Assembly (NCBI RefSeq): GCF_002729955.1 | Contig: NZ_PBYA01000008.1 | Coordinates: 1 to 64,000 of the forward strand | Origin: Salinisphaera sp. | GTDB taxonomy: Bacteria; Pseudomonadota; Gammaproteobacteria; Nevskiales; Salinisphaeraceae | DNA: 64,000 nt | Reading direction: 5' to 3' | Shown here: positions 28,075 to 36,693 of the stretch, in pieces | How the letters are laid out: each line of letters opens with the position of its first letter | Numbering within the stretch: the first letter of the stretch is position 1 | The notes under the pieces: generated by a model | The model's database searches: none | What the model was told of the DNA's origin: nothing | Seen by the model: the letters and a program-made list of their open reading frames with translations, nothing else | Program-made: the position numbers and the translations under genes

Positions 28075-29040
28075 CTAGTCGCGGTCGAATGCAGCCAGCA
28101 GTTCGTCGCGAAAAACCGTCTCCGCGGCCCGCATAGGGCGCTCGCTGTTCCACAGCAGATGAATATCGACATCCGCCAGCCCCTCTTCAGGCGGCAGCTT
28201 GCGCAGCATGCCGGCCTCGGTTTCGCGGCGGAACGCGTCTTCCGGCAGAAAGCCGATGCCATAGCCGCACATGATCAGTCGGCAGACTTCTTCGAGATTC
28301 GACGACGAGGCAGCCAGCCGCCCCTGAAACCCGTGGTGTTCGCGAAACAGCGTGAGCGGCGAGAGCGTGTCGCCGAGATAATCGCCGGTGAAGGTCACCA
28401 GATCTTCGTGCAGCAGTCGCGACACCTCGACTTCGCGGCGGGCATACAGGGCATGCGGGCGACCACAGAACAGGGCATAGCGCTGCGGCACGATCAGCCG
28501 TCGTTCGACCGACGGCGTATCGAGCCGGCACAGCCCGAGCCCGAACGAGGCCGTGTTCTGGCGAATTGCCATGAGCACGTCGTGGCCGCGCAGCACCTCG
28601 ACCTCCAGTTCCACGCGCGGATAGCGGCGATGAAAATCGGCCAGAAAATCGTTGTAGCGTTGGGAATGCACGCGGCTGACGGTGAGCAGTTTCACCCGCC
28701 CCAGCACCTGATCTGTCGCAGCCCGTGCCGGCATTTCCAGGCTGGATACATCGGCGAACACGCCACGCGCGATTCGTTGTACTTCCTCGCCGGCGGCGGT
28801 CAGCGCGATCTGCGGACCGCGGCGCTGGACCAGCGCATAGCCCAGCTGACCCTGTAGCCGTTTGAGCGCCTGACTGACTGCCGGCTGGGTGACGAACAGC
28901 CGTTCCGCCGCGCGGCTGAGATTGAGCTCGTCGGCCACCACCAGAAACGTACGGATGAGGTTCCAGTCCAGCCGGGCCGCCAGATCGCGTGACCCGTGCT
29001 CGCCTGCGGATAGCGACTTCTTGTTCGAGCGATCGGCCAT
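28075..29040 (-). CDS. LysR-family transcriptional regulator (beside the amidohydrolase locus)
   Basis: About 321 residues from ATG 29040 (29049 is also possible). The N-terminal winged HTH is clear: FLVVADELNLSRAAERLFVTQPAVSQALKRLQ. A LysR effector-binding domain follows. It is transcribed away from the amidohydrolase/symporter genes, and the shared 125-bp gap holds a perfect 8-5-8 palindrome. That is the standard LysR set-up of a divergent regulator and operon, so it probably controls that operon and itself. The inducer is unknown, perhaps an N-carbamoyl or ureide compound. Confidence 0.9.
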   Translation of the reverse strand: MADRSNKKSLSAGEHGSRDLAARLDWNLIRTFLVVADELNLSRAAERLFVTQPAVSQALKRLQGQLGYALVQRRGPQIALTAAGEEVQRIARGVFADVSSLEMPARAATDQVLGRVKLLTVSRVHSQRYNDFLADFHRRYPRVELEVEVLRGHDVLMAIRQNTASFGLGLCRLDTPSVERRLIVPQRYALFCGRPHALYARREVEVSRLLHEDLVTFTGDYLGDTLSPLTLFREHHGFQGRLAASSSNLEEVCRLIMCGYGIGFLPEDAFRRETEAGMLRKLPPEEGLADVDIHLLWNSERPMRAAETVFRDELLAAFDRD

Positions 29041-29062
29041 TGTCAGCATCCGAGCCGGTGCA

Positions 29063-29083
29063 ATTATTAGCCAGACTAATAAT
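29063..29083. promoter_or_regulatory. Palindromic operator between LysR gene and amidohydrolase gene
   Basis: ATTATTAG-CCAGA-CTAATAAT is a perfect inverted repeat with 8-base arms and a 5-base centre. It contains the T-N11-A core expected for LysR-type regulators. It lies 23 bases upstream of the regulator start and 83 bases upstream of the amidohydrolase start. The A+T-rich stretch just after it (to 29096) could hold the operon's promoter. Confidence 0.75.
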
Positions 29084-29165
29084 ACAGATAATATCGCGTG
29101 CTTTGACTGATGCGCGGTTATTACCGCTAGATGAAAAGACACGATCAGGCGTCTGCGCCAAGCCC

Positions 29166-30464
29166 ATGACTACCGTGGTGCTCGAGCGCACGCCGGCCGA
29201 CGCGCCTTCAAGCGCGCTCCGTTTTTACCAGTTCAACACGCTTATGCTCGAAACCAACGGCCCAAGACTGTGGGACAGCCTGATGGCGATGGCCGAGATC
29301 GGCGCCACTGCCAACGGCGGCAGCAGCCGGCTGGCGCTGACCGCCGAAGATGCCGCCGGCCGGGCACTGTTCGTGCGATGGGCGGAGGCCGAAGGCCTGA
29401 GCGTATCGCGGGATGCCATCGGCAACCTGTTCGCGCGCCGGGCCGGGCAAGCGGACGGCCCGCCGGTGGTGATCGGCAGCCATCTGGATACCCAGCCCAA
29501 GGGCGGACGTTTCGATGGCGTACTCGGCGTGCTGGCCGCCCTCGAAGCCGTACGCACGCTCAACGAAAACAATATCCAGACCCGTGCGCCGATCGAAATC
29601 GCGAACTGGACCAACGAAGAAGGCGCCCGCTTCACGCCCGCCATGCTGGGTTCGTCGGTGTTCACCGGCGCCCTGGCGCTCGACGACGGGCTGGCACGCG
29701 AAGACACCCACGGCGAACGCATTGCCGACAGCCTGCAGATCATCGGCGAGGCCGGCGATACGCCCCTCGCCCGCCCATTCGATGCCTATTTCGAAGCGCA
29801 TATCGAACAGGGCCCGGTACTCGAGGACAACGACAAGACCATTGGCGTGGTCACCGGCGGCCAGGCGATTCGCTGGCTGGACGTACACCTGACCGGCAAG
29901 GCCGGCCATGCCGGCACCACGCCCATGCCGGTACGCCGCGACGCCATGTTCGCGGCCGCCGAGGCGATGGCCGCCATCGAAGACCATGTCGCCGGCGTCG
30001 ACGGCCTGCTGGCCACGATCGGCGAATGCCATGTCGACCACGGCTCGCGCAATACCATCGCTGCGGATGTGGCATTCACCCTCGACCTGCGCCACCCCGC
30101 GGATGCCGTGGTCGATGCCGCCATCGACCGCATTCGCGAACGCCTCGCCGAGCGACTGCCAACGCGCGGCGTGGAGCACGAACTGTCGCTGCACTGGCGC
30201 AGCCCGGCGCTGCCCTTCGACGACACCTGCGTAGGCCATGTGCGCGATGCCGCGAAAGCGCTCGGCTGTGCCTGGCAGGACATCATCAGCGGCGCCGGCC
30301 ACGATGCCTTCCACCTGGCCCGGCACTGTCCCACCGCGATGGTGTTCATTCCCTGTGCCGATGGCCTGAGCCATCACGAGGCCGAGTCCATCGAGCCCGA
30401 ACACGCCAAACGTGCTGCCGACGTGCTCGTCAACGCGGCCCTGGCCCGGGCCGGGCGCGTCTAG
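29166..30464 (+). CDS. M20-family N-carbamoyl-L-amino-acid / ureide amidohydrolase
   Basis: 432 residues. The binuclear zinc site of the M20 amidase group is visible: GSHLDTQPKGGRFDG, the catalytic NEEGARF, EAHIEQGPVLE and a GHAGTTPM dimerisation/active-site loop. SGAGHDA and PCADGLSHHEAE close the C-terminal part. This is the HyuC / allantoate amidohydrolase / beta-ureidopropionase group. The exact substrate is not readable. The ATG at 29166 is chosen by family length. It is followed by a 48-residue membrane protein and an SSS symporter, which suggests uptake and hydrolysis of one compound. Confidence 0.88.
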   Translation: MTTVVLERTPADAPSSALRFYQFNTLMLETNGPRLWDSLMAMAEIGATANGGSSRLALTAEDAAGRALFVRWAEAEGLSVSRDAIGNLFARRAGQADGPPVVIGSHLDTQPKGGRFDGVLGVLAALEAVRTLNENNIQTRAPIEIANWTNEEGARFTPAMLGSSVFTGALALDDGLAREDTHGERIADSLQIIGEAGDTPLARPFDAYFEAHIEQGPVLEDNDKTIGVVTGGQAIRWLDVHLTGKAGHAGTTPMPVRRDAMFAAAEAMAAIEDHVAGVDGLLATIGECHVDHGSRNTIAADVAFTLDLRHPADAVVDAAIDRIRERLAERLPTRGVEHELSLHWRSPALPFDDTCVGHVRDAAKALGCAWQDIISGAGHDAFHLARHCPTAMVFIPCADGLSHHEAESIEPEHAKRAADVLVNAALARAGRV

Positions 30465-30488
30465 CGCACCGCAACCGAGAGAAAACCC

Positions 30489-30635
30489 ATGGATTTCAAA
30501 CCCTACGTTCTCATGCTGTTCGGCAATGCCCTGCTGACCACGGTGATCTGCTGTGTGGTGGTGGGCGCGATCCTGCTGCGTGAATACCGCCCGACCATTC
30601 TGCGTCTCAAGCGAGAACGCAGCGACAAGCGCTAG
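30489..30635 (+). CDS. 48-residue single-span membrane protein
   Basis: A short gene with an ATG at 30489 and a purine-rich GAGAG box upstream. It encodes one hydrophobic segment (LLTTVICCVVVGAILL) flanked by an N-terminal MDFKPYVLMLFGN and a strongly basic C-terminal tail (LRLKRERSDKR), which predicts N-out/C-in topology. It is wedged 24 bases after the amidohydrolase and 22 bases before the symporter on the same strand. Small membrane partners often accompany SSS transporters, so an accessory-subunit role is a reasonable guess. I do not recognise the family. Confidence 0.7.
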   Translation: MDFKPYVLMLFGNALLTTVICCVVVGAILLREYRPTILRLKRERSDKR

Positions 30636-30657
30636 GCGCATATTCGGGGGAGCAATC

Positions 30658-32256
30658 ATGAACATTACGCTGACCATATTCATCGCCGTGCTCGCCGCCT
30701 ATGTGCTGGTGGCGGCCGGGCTGACCCGTTTCATCAAGAACCGCGACGATTTCTATGTCATGGGCGAGCAGGGCTCGACCCTGCTGCTTACCGGCACCCT
30801 GGCCGCAACCTTTCTGAGCGCGGTCACGCTGATGGGCATTGCCGGTATTTCCTATAGCGAAGGGCCGCTGGTCATCGGCGCGCTGGGCTCGTTCGGCGCG
30901 TGGCTGGGCACGCTCATCGCAGTGGTCTGGATCGGGCGCAAGATGAAGGCCATGGAATGCCGGACGATGATGGATTTCTTCGACCGGCGCTTCAACAACA
31001 AGTGGGTGAGCGTGGTCGCGCTCATTCTCATGGTGATCGGCCTGCTCGGCTACGGCATCATCCAGCTCATCGGGGCCGGCCTGGTGCTGGCCGAGATCAT
31101 CGACGTGCCGTTTCCGGCCATCATCATCGCCTTCACCTTCGCGTTGATGATCTTCTGCAGCCTGTCGGGCATGTACGGCGTGGTCTATACCGACACCATG
31201 ATGTTCTTCACCATGCTGGCGATCGCCTTCGTGATCTCGCCCTTGCTCATCGGCCAGGCCGGCATGGAAAACCTGCGGGGCCTGAGCGACAGCCTGCCGG
31301 GCTATTGGACCCTGGCCGGCGCGGACGGGCGCAGCATCGGCTGGTCGATCTCGCAGTTCCTGGTCTGGATTCTGTTCTTTGCCTGTACGCCGGCGCTGGT
31401 TTCACGCGTGTTCCCGGCCAAGAACGATTTCGTGATCCTCAAGGTCGCCATCATCGGCGTGTTCTTCGCCCCTGCCATGCAGCTGATGGTGTATCTCGCG
31501 GCCTCGGCCATGCAGGTGATCCAGCCCGGTATCGAGCCGGCCGACCGCGCCATGATCGTGGGCTTCATGGACCACACCAATCCGGTGCTGGCCGGCGTGG
31601 GCCTGGCCGGCTTGATGGCTTCGATCATGTCCACGGCCTCCACGCTGTTCGTGCTCACCGGCTTTGCCCTGGCACGCGATCTCTACGAGAAGCTGTTCGA
31701 AAAGAAGCTCGACGAAAAACGCAGCGTCCTCGCCGGGCGTATTTCGCAGGTGATCGTATCCGTTATCGTCTGCGTGATCGCCATCGCGCGGCCGGCCGGC
31801 ATCTACTGGATATCGATCTATGCCGGTTCCATCTTCGCCGTGGCCTGGCTGCCGACGATTGTCGCCGCGATGAAATGGCGCCGCGCCAGCGCGCCGGCGG
31901 TACTGGCCTGCATGCTGGTGGGCTCGATCAGCTTCATCCTGCTCGGCGAGCTGGAACGCCACGGGCTGATCAGCTATCCGGCAGGCATCGACAACCTGAT
32001 GATGGCCTTTGCCCTGGGCACGGTCACGCTCGTCGTGATGTGTCTGACCTTCAAGCCCAGCGGCTATGAAATCGAGCGTTTCGAGGAAATGAAGGGCCAG
32101 CGCATGTCCGAGATCACCATCGGCCGCTTTCTGGCCGACGATGCCAGCGGCGCTTCGCTGATTCGCGAATATCGTCGCGTGTGGATGGCGCTCATTGCCA
32201 TGCTGGTGATCGCGGCCGGCCTGTGGGGCTATTTCTTCGTCCAGCTCGGTCTGTAA
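30658..32256 (+). CDS. Sodium:solute symporter (SSS family)
   Basis: 532 residues with about 13 hydrophobic segments. Family marks include DDFYVMGEQGS, TFLSAVTLMGIAGISY near the sodium site, RTMMDFFDRRFNNK, YGVVYTDTMMFF and ALARDLYEKLF. A strong GGGGGAG box precedes the ATG at 30658. As the third gene after the amidohydrolase, it likely imports that enzyme's substrate (a ureide, hydantoin-derived compound or related amide) with Na+. Substrate identity is inference. Confidence 0.88.
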   Translation: MNITLTIFIAVLAAYVLVAAGLTRFIKNRDDFYVMGEQGSTLLLTGTLAATFLSAVTLMGIAGISYSEGPLVIGALGSFGAWLGTLIAVVWIGRKMKAMECRTMMDFFDRRFNNKWVSVVALILMVIGLLGYGIIQLIGAGLVLAEIIDVPFPAIIIAFTFALMIFCSLSGMYGVVYTDTMMFFTMLAIAFVISPLLIGQAGMENLRGLSDSLPGYWTLAGADGRSIGWSISQFLVWILFFACTPALVSRVFPAKNDFVILKVAIIGVFFAPAMQLMVYLAASAMQVIQPGIEPADRAMIVGFMDHTNPVLAGVGLAGLMASIMSTASTLFVLTGFALARDLYEKLFEKKLDEKRSVLAGRISQVIVSVIVCVIAIARPAGIYWISIYAGSIFAVAWLPTIVAAMKWRRASAPAVLACMLVGSISFILLGELERHGLISYPAGIDNLMMAFALGTVTLVVMCLTFKPSGYEIERFEEMKGQRMSEITIGRFLADDASGASLIREYRRVWMALIAMLVIAAGLWGYFFVQLGL

Positions 32257-32618
32257 AAAGGGGCACGTCGCCTGATCCGGATCCCAGCGCAGCATCCGCT
32301 GGGCGGCTAATCAGACGCCGGACCGGCACAGCCTTGATTCGGTCCGCAGTTGCGCTGCGCTTCTGAACACGACCTGCGCGACGGCCCATGCTGGCCGTCC
32401 CGCGGCGTACGCCGCCGATCACGCCTTTCGCACATCGACACCGACCCCGGCGGCGGCGTGGCCATTGGCCTGCGCCCACCCGAACCGCGGTCCCGAGCCG
32501 CTGAGCGGACCGGAACGGCGCGCTTTTCAAGCGTCGGTCATCAACGCGTCATTTTCGCTTCCTAGAATCGCGTCGCAGTTTGCGCTGCAGGATTCCTGCA
32601 GGCTGGGGGGCGATCACA
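32257..32618. other. Intergenic region with two hairpins, no gene seen
   Basis: 362 bases between the symporter and the CYTH-like gene. There is a hairpin near 32283-32303 (CCCAGCG/CGCTGGG) without a T-run, and a perfect 7-base stem at 32380-32399 (GACGGCC/GGCCGTC). No convincing gene or promoter was recognised. Confidence 0.5.
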
Positions 32619-33497
32619 ATGAAAATTTTTCTGGCCAGTGGTCTGGGGCTGCTGGTCGTGCTGAGCGCAATGCCGGTGCAGGCCAACCCGGATGTGATTT
32701 CGCGCGAGTACAAACTGATTCTCGATGCCAGCCGGTTCCAGTACCAGAACGAACAAAGTGATGTACTGAACCTGATGCAAGCAGCCAAACCGGCTATCGA
32801 AGATGCCATCGACCGCTCCGTCACAGGCACCGCCACCCTGGACCATGACCGACAGGTGCGTTTTTTCGACACCGCGGGTTCCTGCGTACTCGATCAGCTC
32901 GGCTACAGTTTTCGCGAGCGCCTGGAAAACGGCAACTCCGAAGTGACACTGAAATTTCGCAGTCCGGATCGCTACATCGCCGATTTCGAGGATCTTTCCT
33001 CCAGCACCAAGGGCGCGGACAGCAAACTGGAAGCGGATGTCGGCGCCACCAGCGACATGCCGTTCAAGGTGGTGTACAGCCATTCCACCAAGGCGCCTAA
33101 CGGCCGCAAGCTCAATCGCATGAACGATATCCATGCGCATTTTCCCGGCTTCGAGGATGACTACGGCCTGGATGACGATCTGGCCCTGTCAGTGGTCGGT
33201 GATCTGACGGTGACCGAGCGCGTTTACCGCAATGTGGATATCGATCTGGGCCAGCACGACGGCGAGATCAGCATCACGCTCTGGTATGCCGGCACCCCGT
33301 CCGGCAACCAGGCACCGGCAGTGGCCGAGATTTCCTTCAAATATGAAGACCCATCCGCGGACTACACCCGAAAGGTCGTGAATCGTGCCCGGCAGGCTTT
33401 CGATGCCCTGCGTGGCCTGAGCGACTGGGTGGAGCCCGACGGCCAGACCAAAACCGCATTCGTCTATCAGTACGACAGCACTTTCTGTCAGCCCTGA
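32619..33497 (+). CDS. Exported protein with a CYTH-like core, function unknown
   Basis: 292 residues. A signal peptide (MKIFLASGLGLLVVLSAMPVQA) leads to a domain with the CYTH (triphosphate tunnel) rhythm: RFFDT at 81-85, GYSFRERLENG at 95-105, VTLKFR at 109-114, KLEADV at 136-141, and later ITLWYAG and VAEISFKYE, the alternating charged beta strands of the fold. The usual N-terminal ExExK signature is not clean, so enzymatic activity is doubtful. It is followed 34 bases downstream by a phytase-like lipoprotein and probably forms an operon with it. The assignment is a fold guess from pattern. Confidence 0.55.
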   Translation: MKIFLASGLGLLVVLSAMPVQANPDVISREYKLILDASRFQYQNEQSDVLNLMQAAKPAIEDAIDRSVTGTATLDHDRQVRFFDTAGSCVLDQLGYSFRERLENGNSEVTLKFRSPDRYIADFEDLSSSTKGADSKLEADVGATSDMPFKVVYSHSTKAPNGRKLNRMNDIHAHFPGFEDDYGLDDDLALSVVGDLTVTERVYRNVDIDLGQHDGEISITLWYAGTPSGNQAPAVAEISFKYEDPSADYTRKVVNRARQAFDALRGLSDWVEPDGQTKTAFVYQYDSTFCQP

Positions 33498-33531
33498 AGT
33501 CCCGTCCTGAAAAATCGCAAGGAACGTTGCC

Positions 33532-34974
33532 GTGTTCAATAAAACCCTGATCGCCTCGGCCGTCGCCGCCGCTCTGCTTTCCGGTTGTAGTGATAGCTCG
33601 TCAAGTAACGGCGACACCGACACGGGCACGTCGCCCACCTCGCCGACCGACAATTTCCCGGCGCAAGGCGTGGCCCTACCCTACACGGTGCTGCGCTCCG
33701 ATTTGATCGATGCCAACACCCAGCAACCCTTCGAAGTACGCAACGGCGGCTTCGGCTCCGCCATGACCGGCGACCCGGCCGACAACCGCCGTTTTTATGC
33801 GCTCACCGATCGCGGCCCCAATGCCAGCTTCACCGGCAGCCAGGGCAAGGGCAAGAAATTCCCCACCGCGGATTACACGCCCCGCATCGGGCACTATGAA
33901 GTCACCGCCGAGGGCAAGGTGGTGCTGCTCGATACCATTCTGCTCAAGCGCCCGGATGGCACCCTGATCACCGGCCTGCCTAACAGCAGCGCGCTGGGCG
34001 GCACCGGAGAGACGCCCTACAACGCCGATGGCTCCCCGGTACTGGAAAACCCGACCCAGCCCTATGACGCCGAAACCAACCCGCTGCGCCTGGACGATTA
34101 CGGGCTGGATGGCGAAGGCCTGGTGGCGCTCAGCGACGGCTCCTTCTGGGTATCCGACGAGTATGGCCCGCACATCGTGCATTTCGATGCCGAGGGCAAG
34201 GAAATAGGCCGGATCAACCCGTTCGCCGATGACGAGCGTAACGATTACACCCTGCCGGCAGAGTTCGCCAATCGCCGTGCCAACCGCGGCATGGAGGGTC
34301 TGGCCATCACCCCGGACGAGAAAACCCTTGTGGGCGTCATGCAGTCGACCATGGATAACCCGGGCAAGAGCGTCCGTGACCTGGACATGACCCGTATCGT
34401 GACCATCAATCTGGACGATGGCAGCGTCGGTCAATACCTGTACAAGCAGGAAAAAAACCAGAACTCCAACTCCGAGCTGGCGGCGTTGAGCGCCACCCAG
34501 TTCCTGTTACTCGAACGGGACGGCAGCTTCCTGTATGGCGGTCCGGATGGCCCCGCAGCGGCCAATCCCGCCGCCCAGAAGACGGTTTTTCGTATCGATT
34601 TGAGCACAGGCACCAATCTGGAAACCATCGCCACCGGCGGCGAGCTAAGCCAGGACGCCGAACTGGGCTTGACCATCGACGGCAAGACGCTGGAAGAAGT
34701 GGTCCAGGCAGACGGCTGGGCCGGCCTGGCCGCCTACAATATCCTGCCCGTGGACAAACAGCTGGTAGTGGATATGGTGGCCCAGGTGAGCTACCCCCAC
34801 GACAAGATGGAAGGCCTCTGGGTGATCGACAGCAACACCCTGGGCGTGCTCAACGACGATGACTTCGCCACCTGGTCCACGGACAGCGGCGAGCTGGAGC
34901 AAAAGATGCTCGACAGCAACACTATCGACGGCAACCGTCTCTACATCGTGCCCGCGGACCTGTCCGTCAAATAG
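33532..34974 (+). CDS. Phytase-like esterase-domain lipoprotein
   Basis: 480 residues from GTG 33532 with AAGGA upstream. The signal peptide ends in a lipobox, ALLSGC, followed by a Ser/Thr/Asp-rich linker. The rest matches the 'esterase-like activity of phytase' domain: GGFGSAM, FYALTDRGPN, GLDGEGLVAL, GSFWVSDEYGPHI, ANRGMEGLAITPD and QFLLLERD. It is a beta-propeller type protein at the outer envelope. Members may act on phosphorylated substrates, but activity is poorly established. It is probably co-transcribed with the CYTH-like gene. A hairpin (34991-35028) follows. Confidence 0.85.
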   Translation: MFNKTLIASAVAAALLSGCSDSSSSNGDTDTGTSPTSPTDNFPAQGVALPYTVLRSDLIDANTQQPFEVRNGGFGSAMTGDPADNRRFYALTDRGPNASFTGSQGKGKKFPTADYTPRIGHYEVTAEGKVVLLDTILLKRPDGTLITGLPNSSALGGTGETPYNADGSPVLENPTQPYDAETNPLRLDDYGLDGEGLVALSDGSFWVSDEYGPHIVHFDAEGKEIGRINPFADDERNDYTLPAEFANRRANRGMEGLAITPDEKTLVGVMQSTMDNPGKSVRDLDMTRIVTINLDDGSVGQYLYKQEKNQNSNSELAALSATQFLLLERDGSFLYGGPDGPAAANPAAQKTVFRIDLSTGTNLETIATGGELSQDAELGLTIDGKTLEEVVQADGWAGLAAYNILPVDKQLVVDMVAQVSYPHDKMEGLWVIDSNTLGVLNDDDFATWSTDSGELEQKMLDSNTIDGNRLYIVPADLSVK

Positions 34975-34990
34975 GGCCTGTAAACACGGC

Positions 34991-35028
34991 CAGGGCCGGC
35001 CTGTTGCAGATGCGCAGGCCGGCCCCTG
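34991..35028 (+). terminator. Terminator-like hairpin after the phytase-like gene
   Basis: A stem of about 10 bases, GGCCGGCCTG/CAGGCCGGCC, extendable by CAG/CTG on the outside, with an 11-base loop. It has no clear T-run, so it may be an RNA end stabiliser or a Rho-dependent site. Confidence 0.5.
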
Positions 35029-35364
35029 TTACGACGAGAGCGCTGACGCAGTGGTCGCTGCGGCACTGGGTCGAGGGCATCTCGACCGCTATCTGAGCCG
35101 CGAAGCGCGGCTCGCGCGTGCACGGATGCAAGCCCCGCCCGGATAGCCGTCGCTACGAGCACGCTCTACGTGAGTCGAGTCGCCTGTGCGCTATCGGCGC
35201 GCGGCCCGGCCGCGAACGCCAGGACCTGCTCGCCGATGTCAGGCACGCTTATCAAGGCGTTGCGATCGCTAGTTTATGCAGATCGCGGACAGCGAATCGT
35301 GTCGCGCGCGTTAGACTCTTGGCAGCGCCTGCGCGCTGTCGATTTCCCACGTTGCGAGAGATTC
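35029..35364. other. Intergenic region before yceH, no gene recognised
   Basis: 336 bases. Short coding-like stretches appear in more than one frame (for example, AALGRGHLDRYLSREARLA around 35055-35115, then RQDLLADVRHAYQGVAI in another frame), which could be the remains of a decayed gene. I cannot identify it. The yceH promoter should lie near the right end. Confidence 0.3.
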
Positions 35365-36024
35365 ATGCTGCCCCAACTGACCGCCACCGAAGCCCGCGTG
35401 ATCGGCTGCCTGATGGAAAAGGCCGTCACCACGCCGGATCAGTATCCGCTCACGCTCAACGCGCTGACCAATGCGGCCAACCAGAAATCATCGCGGGAAC
35501 CGGTCATGGCGCTCAAGCCGGCCGAGGTGCAACGGGCCGCCCGCGCCCTGCGCGATCGCAGCCTCGTGCATATCGAGGAGAACTTCAAGAACGGCGTGGA
35601 GAAGTACAAGCAGCGCCTGTGCAACACCACCTACAACGACCTGCAGCTCTCCAAGGGCCAGTACGCCGTGCTCACGCTCCTGCTGCTGCGCGGCCCGCAA
35701 ACGCCGGGCGAACTGCGCGCCCGTAGCGGCCGGCTGCATACCTTTGACGACAATGCCGCCGTGCTCGCAGCCGTGGCCGACCTGATGGGCGACGACGAGC
35801 ATGCCCTGTTGGTTCAGCTGCCACGCACGCCCGGACGCAAGGAAGCCGAGCTCATGCACCAGCTGTGCGGGCCGGTCGATATCGCCGCCCATGCCCAGAA
35901 GGCCGCCGCGGCCCGTGGCGATGGCGGCGCGTCCCAGGGACGTATCGCGGAACTGGAAGCACGGATCCGCGAACTCGAGACCGAAAACGCCGAACTGCGT
36001 CAACGGCTCGGCGAACACGACTAA
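35365..36024 (+). CDS. yceH: YceH-family protein (DUF480)
   Basis: 219 residues. The DUF480 pattern is clear: LTATEARVIGCLMEKAVTTP, QYPLTLNALTNAANQKSSR, YAVLTLLLLRGPQTPGELR and a C-terminal coiled coil (RIAELEARIRELETENAELRQRL). It looks like two winged-helix domains plus the coil. Its function is unknown. The ATG at 35365 has GAGAG upstream; the longer open frame adds 65 residues with no family match. Confidence 0.92.
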   Translation: MLPQLTATEARVIGCLMEKAVTTPDQYPLTLNALTNAANQKSSREPVMALKPAEVQRAARALRDRSLVHIEENFKNGVEKYKQRLCNTTYNDLQLSKGQYAVLTLLLLRGPQTPGELRARSGRLHTFDDNAAVLAAVADLMGDDEHALLVQLPRTPGRKEAELMHQLCGPVDIAAHAQKAAAARGDGGASQGRIAELEARIRELETENAELRQRLGEHD

Positions 36025-36078
36025 GACGCCGGCCAATCGGCCGACCAGACAAGACGATCCACGAACCGGGAGCAGATC

Positions 36079-36537
36079 ATGTCGAACGGCGACATCACGG
36101 TTAAACCCATCACAGCCGAAGACAAGGACGCCTGGCGACCGTTGTTTCGCGGCTACGCGGTCTTCTACAAGGCGGACATCAATAGTGGGATCGAAGACGA
36201 AGTATGGCGCTGGCTGACCGACCCGGCGCATGTGCTCGAAGGCTATCTGGCGTGGAACGCCGAGGGCAGCGCGGTCGGCCTGATTCATATCCGCGAATGC
36301 CCGCGCCCATTGTCCGGGAAGATGATGGGCTTTCTCGACGACATGTTCGTCGATCCGCGCCAGCGCGGGGCGGGCGTGGCCGATGCGCTGTTCGAGTTCA
36401 TGCGCCAGACCGCCGAGGATCGCGGCTGGCCGGTATTTCGCTGGCTCACGCAGCACTACAACTATCGCGGCCGCGCCTTCTACGACAAATACACCGGCAG
36501 CTCGAGCGACTTCATCATGTATCAGTGGAAGTTCTGA
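36079..36537 (+). CDS. GNAT-family N-acetyltransferase
   Basis: 152 residues. The acetyl-CoA-binding motif A reads DDMFVDPRQRGAGVADALFE, with the pyrophosphate-binding RxxGxG/A pattern. RAFYDKYTG is a typical motif B end. GGGAG lies 9 bases before the ATG. The substrate cannot be predicted. Confidence 0.88.
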   Translation: MSNGDITVKPITAEDKDAWRPLFRGYAVFYKADINSGIEDEVWRWLTDPAHVLEGYLAWNAEGSAVGLIHIRECPRPLSGKMMGFLDDMFVDPRQRGAGVADALFEFMRQTAEDRGWPVFRWLTQHYNYRGRAFYDKYTGSSSDFIMYQWKF

Positions 36538-36693
36538 GCGCCGCCCCGCCCGCGGCTGCCGCGCTGTTTCATATTGCGGACAATCGGTCGGGCCGCCCAT
36601 TTCGACCATGGCCGGCCAAGCCCGGCGATTCACGTTAAACTGATGTCCAAGCACAAACGTGTATCAATCACGCTTAGAAAAGGTTGCTAAAGC

